Assembly (NCBI GenBank): GCA_023404805.1 | Contig: JAEYAL010000106.1 | Coordinates: 1 to 50,134, forward strand | Direction of reading: 5' to 3' | Origin: Actinomycetes bacterium | GTDB taxonomy: Bacteria > Actinomycetota > Thermoleophilia > Solirubrobacterales > Solirubrobacteraceae | Length of the DNA: 50,134 nt | Shown: piece after piece, positions 47,867 through 50,134 of the stretch | How positions within the stretch are numbered: the first letter of the stretch is position 1 | Layout of the letters: every line of letters begins with the position of its first letter | The notes under the pieces: generated by a model | Told to the model about the DNA's origin: nothing | The model's input: the letters and a program-made list of their open reading frames with translations, nothing else | The model's database searches: none | Made by a program: the position numbers and the translations under genes

Positions 47867-47872
47867 TAGCTT
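47867..47872 (+). promoter_or_regulatory. Candidate -10 box of the 47881 gene
   Basis: TAGCTT lies 8 nt before the ATG at 47881, supporting that start over the upstream GTG. Confidence 0.45.
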
Positions 47873-47880
47873 CCCCTGCG

Positions 47881-48597
47881 ATGCATCGCGCCGATTCCAA
47901 GCCGCTCGCCGAGCCAGCGACGATTGCCAAGCCGGTCGACCAGCGGCCAACTGCCGGGCCGTCGGTGGCCCCTGCGCTCGGGCCACTGTGGGCGTTCTTG
48001 TACGGCGGCGCTGCCGAGCAGCTCGGCCCCCAGGAGATGCAGGTCGCTGAGGTCCTCTCTCCCGGGCAACGCCGCGCGACCCGCCGTGCGGTCCTGAAGG
48101 GCCAGCCCGCGTGGGACGAGCCATCGGCGCGGTTCGCGGTCGTGTCGGCACGCGCGATGCGGCGCGGCATCTGGATCAACCCCACCGTGCAGGCCATCCC
48201 CGTCCTGTTGATAGGGCTGCTGTTCCTCGGCGTCGCGATCGAGTCAGTCGGCACCGAAGGGTGGCCGTGGATCGTCGTCGGCGGCACGATCGCGGCGATC
48301 TTCCTGCCGCTCGGCCTCCTCATGCCGTTCGCGTTCCGCAAACTGGAACGCGGCGAAGACGCGAGCGCCGCCCTGCTGGAAACGGACGATCTGGCGGCCC
48401 TCCGCGCGCTCCCGCCGCCAGCCCCGACGCCGACAGGCGAGCGCCTCGCTCAGTTCGCGGGCGTGTTCGCCGCGATGACGCTCGTGCGTTTGATCGGCCT
48501 CGGCGAAGACCTCGGCCAGTCCGCGGTCGGGGGCCTGGTCTTTGCCACGCTGTTTGTGGGCGTGCCCTGGGCCTGGCAGGCCTACCGCCGCCGCTGA
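47881..48597 (+). CDS. Membrane protein of unknown function
   Basis: 238 residues from ATG at 47881. The N-terminal ~95 residues are soluble (GPLWAFLYGGAAEQLGPQEM, then GQRRATRRAVLKGQPAWDEP). Two membrane helices follow (IPVLLIGLLFLGVAIESVG and PWIVVGGTIAAIFLPLGLLM), then an acidic helical linker and two weaker hydrophobic segments near the C-terminus (LAQFAGVFAAMTLVRLIGLG and VGGLVFATLFVGVPWAWQAY). No catalytic motif. Monocistronic. Confidence 0.7.
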   Translation: MHRADSKPLAEPATIAKPVDQRPTAGPSVAPALGPLWAFLYGGAAEQLGPQEMQVAEVLSPGQRRATRRAVLKGQPAWDEPSARFAVVSARAMRRGIWINPTVQAIPVLLIGLLFLGVAIESVGTEGWPWIVVGGTIAAIFLPLGLLMPFAFRKLERGEDASAALLETDDLAALRALPPPAPTPTGERLAQFAGVFAAMTLVRLIGLGEDLGQSAVGGLVFATLFVGVPWAWQAYRRR

Positions 48598-48757
48598 CGT
48601 CTGCCGATGACGCGGCGGCAACGCCCCAGCTGGAGCTCCGCATGGGCGACGACCAACGGCATCATGTGCGCAGACCGTCGGTGGCTGTTCGTTGTGCGGC
48701 TGGGATCGGCCACAGTCAAGACGGCTGACGGCTCTCCGCGGCCGATAACGGCAGGCG

Positions 48758-49987
48758 TCAACTTGGGCCGCTTGACAGGGTGAAGGTCCAAGTCGAGGTG
48801 TACGCGCCCGTTCGCGCGGTTGCTGGGACGGCGAGCGCGAAGTCCAGCGTGAGGTCGACGGGGCCCTGACCAGTCGTGGCAGCGGCGTTGTAGATGTTGA
48901 CGGCGGCAGGCGCGGGGGCTCCTGCAGGAAGGCCGATCGGGTAGCTGACCGTGCTTGTCGGCATCGTGCAGTTGCCGGTGGAGGCGGCGGCGGACGCCCC
49001 GGTGATGGTCGTGGCGGCCACAGGCAGTGTGTCTGCGCCGCTGGTGAAGGTCGTGGAGGTGGCGCTCACTCGCCAGCCGGCGCCTGTCCCCGTCATGTCG
49101 CTGATCGAGAGCGCGGTCGATGCGTTGACGGTCTGGTCGAAGCCTGAGAGAGCGGTGGCAGGGAAGCTGGTGGGCCCCGGAGGCGTGAGCGTGAGCGCGC
49201 CGCCGCTGCAGGGCCCCGCGGGGTTGATCACGTAGGTGCGCGCGGCCCACGCCGCGGGCGCTGCGGAGAGCGTGGCGGTGCGGGTCGTGGTCAGCCCTGA
49301 GCCGACGGCTTCGGTGGCGGTCGCCACGCTGACGGAGGTGTAGAAGAAGCCGGCGTTGACGTAGGAGACGAGCGCAGCGTGGTCGGCTCGCTCTGTGAGA
49401 CCTGCCGAGAACGTCGCCGTGCGGGTGCTGTTGGCCGCGCTCCACGAGGTCAACACGGAATAGCGCATGCTCCCAGCGGCCTCGCCGGTCTGGTTCGGAA
49501 AGGTGGCGGCAGCGGTCGACCCGGTCCCCTGCGTGCCCGAAGGCGCCCCGGCGAAGGGGTCGACGGCGTCGGCGCCGGTAAACCGGTCGATGGTCGCGCG
49601 GCCCGCGACCGAGTAGAAGACGGTCGTCTCGCCCCCGGTGAAGGTGTAGCTCGCGGGCTCGGCGCCGCCTGCGATCTTGTAGTAGGTCTTGGACTGGTGT
49701 GGAGCGCCGCTGGCTCCCGACTGGGTGTCGAGCAATGCCCAGCCCGATGGGTTGTCGACATAGCCGGTGCACACGCAGCCGCCGTTGGTCGACCCGCCCA
49801 CGGCCACGGATGCGATCAGCAGATCGCCCGCGGCGGTGCCGGCCGGTTTCGCGACGCTGATGCTGACGGTCTGGCCGTTGGAGGTCGTCGCCGAGTTCGT
49901 CGACGTAGAGCCCCAGCCCACAGCCGCGAAGCTGCTGCAGGACCATACGCAGAGCGCAGCGAGCAGCGCGCCGTTGATCCGCAGCAT
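48758..49987 (-). CDS. Secreted protein with WxL-like C-terminal domain
   Basis: About 409 residues from ATG at 49987 (the frame is open to 50104; the start is uncertain). Signal peptide LRINGALLAALCVWSCSSFA. The N-terminal domain (~20-200) shows ISVAKPAGTAAGDLLIASVA, a jelly-roll-like pattern frequent in actinobacterial surface proteins. The C-terminal ~190 residues match WxL features: LSGFDQTVNASTALSISDMT, then GTGAGWRVSAT, and near the end PATARTGAYTSTWTFTLSSG. WxL domains attach proteins non-covalently to Gram-positive peptidoglycan. Likely a cell-wall-associated protein of unknown ligand. Confidence 0.75.
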   Translation of the reverse strand: MLRINGALLAALCVWSCSSFAAVGWGSTSTNSATTSNGQTVSISVAKPAGTAAGDLLIASVAVGGSTNGGCVCTGYVDNPSGWALLDTQSGASGAPHQSKTYYKIAGGAEPASYTFTGGETTVFYSVAGRATIDRFTGADAVDPFAGAPSGTQGTGSTAAATFPNQTGEAAGSMRYSVLTSWSAANSTRTATFSAGLTERADHAALVSYVNAGFFYTSVSVATATEAVGSGLTTTRTATLSAAPAAWAARTYVINPAGPCSGGALTLTPPGPTSFPATALSGFDQTVNASTALSISDMTGTGAGWRVSATSTTFTSGADTLPVAATTITGASAAASTGNCTMPTSTVSYPIGLPAGAPAPAAVNIYNAAATTGQGPVDLTLDFALAVPATARTGAYTSTWTFTLSSGPS

Positions 49988-50134
49988 CCTGGCTGCTCTC
50001 AGGCGCCAGCGCCGCAAGCCGGGCGTCCACCGCGCGGGGCCAGCGAGCGTCACGGCTGCCCGCGAGGCGGCGCCCGACGCGGCGGCCCCGGCGCTAGCCC
50101 GCATCGCCGGCCGACGATGTGAGCGGTGCAGCGG

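Overview
The window is high-GC DNA with actinobacterial habits: many GTG and TTG starts, very short gene gaps, and a repeated TANNNT box 6-9 nt upstream of start codons that lack a Shine-Dalgarno. The gene mix (membrane GGDEF proteins, S55-like secreted proteins, a DegV protein, a DUF3618/holin-superfamily membrane cluster, many secreted mosaic proteins, several TetR regulators) suggests a soil actinomycete, most likely of the Thermoleophilia/Solirubrobacterales type. That placement is inference; there is no rRNA or other marker here.

Layout. 0-5.2 kb: the end of apbE with a ferric-reductase-like membrane gene, two tandem membrane diguanylate cyclases, then an A-type Fe-S carrier facing bolA-grxD. 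5.2-9.4 kb: an S55-like secreted protein, a three-copy tandem repeat, degV and an AI-2E family exporter. 9.4-14 kb: a long FG-GAP surface protein, the C-terminal scrap of a second copy of it, and a DUF559-type nuclease gene bracketed on both sides by paired 49-bp palindromes. 13.8-18.3 kb: a small membrane operon, a nitrilase-superfamily hydrolase divergent from a HerA-like ATPase across one palindromic promoter, and an SDR. 18.4-25.3 kb: three secreted proteins, including a 1354-residue HAF/Calx-beta protein with a toxin-like C-terminus. 25.3-32.1 kb: two TetR genes around a double degenerate GGDEF protein, then a cupin-HD pair, a PlsC acyltransferase and a crotonase.

32-46.5 kb is the accessory part. 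It holds a TetR gene, an AraC regulator broken by one TGA codon and divergent from a fatty-acid desaturase, two coupled unknown genes, a 657-residue protein with a HEPN-like RNxxxH motif, a DUF4238 gene, a tyrosine recombinase inside an operon, tiny ORFs, short repeats, an unknown gene next to a putative Cys-His-Asp papain-like protein, an HNH gene, and a frameshifted paralogue of the Cys-His-Asp gene. 46.5-50.1 kb returns to secreted and membrane proteins (a Cys-rich secreted protein, two small membrane proteins, a WxL-like protein).

Strongest signals for follow-up: (1) five 49-bp palindromes, four of them in two pairs both spaced exactly 72 bp and bracketing the DUF559 gene beside a gene remnant; (2) a consistent leaderless-promoter signature before about 14 genes; (3) the AraC nonsense codon; (4) the recombinase/DUF4238/HEPN-like strand as a candidate mobile or defence island; (5) the toxin-like end of the 1354-residue protein. 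No rRNA, tRNA or CRISPR array was seen.
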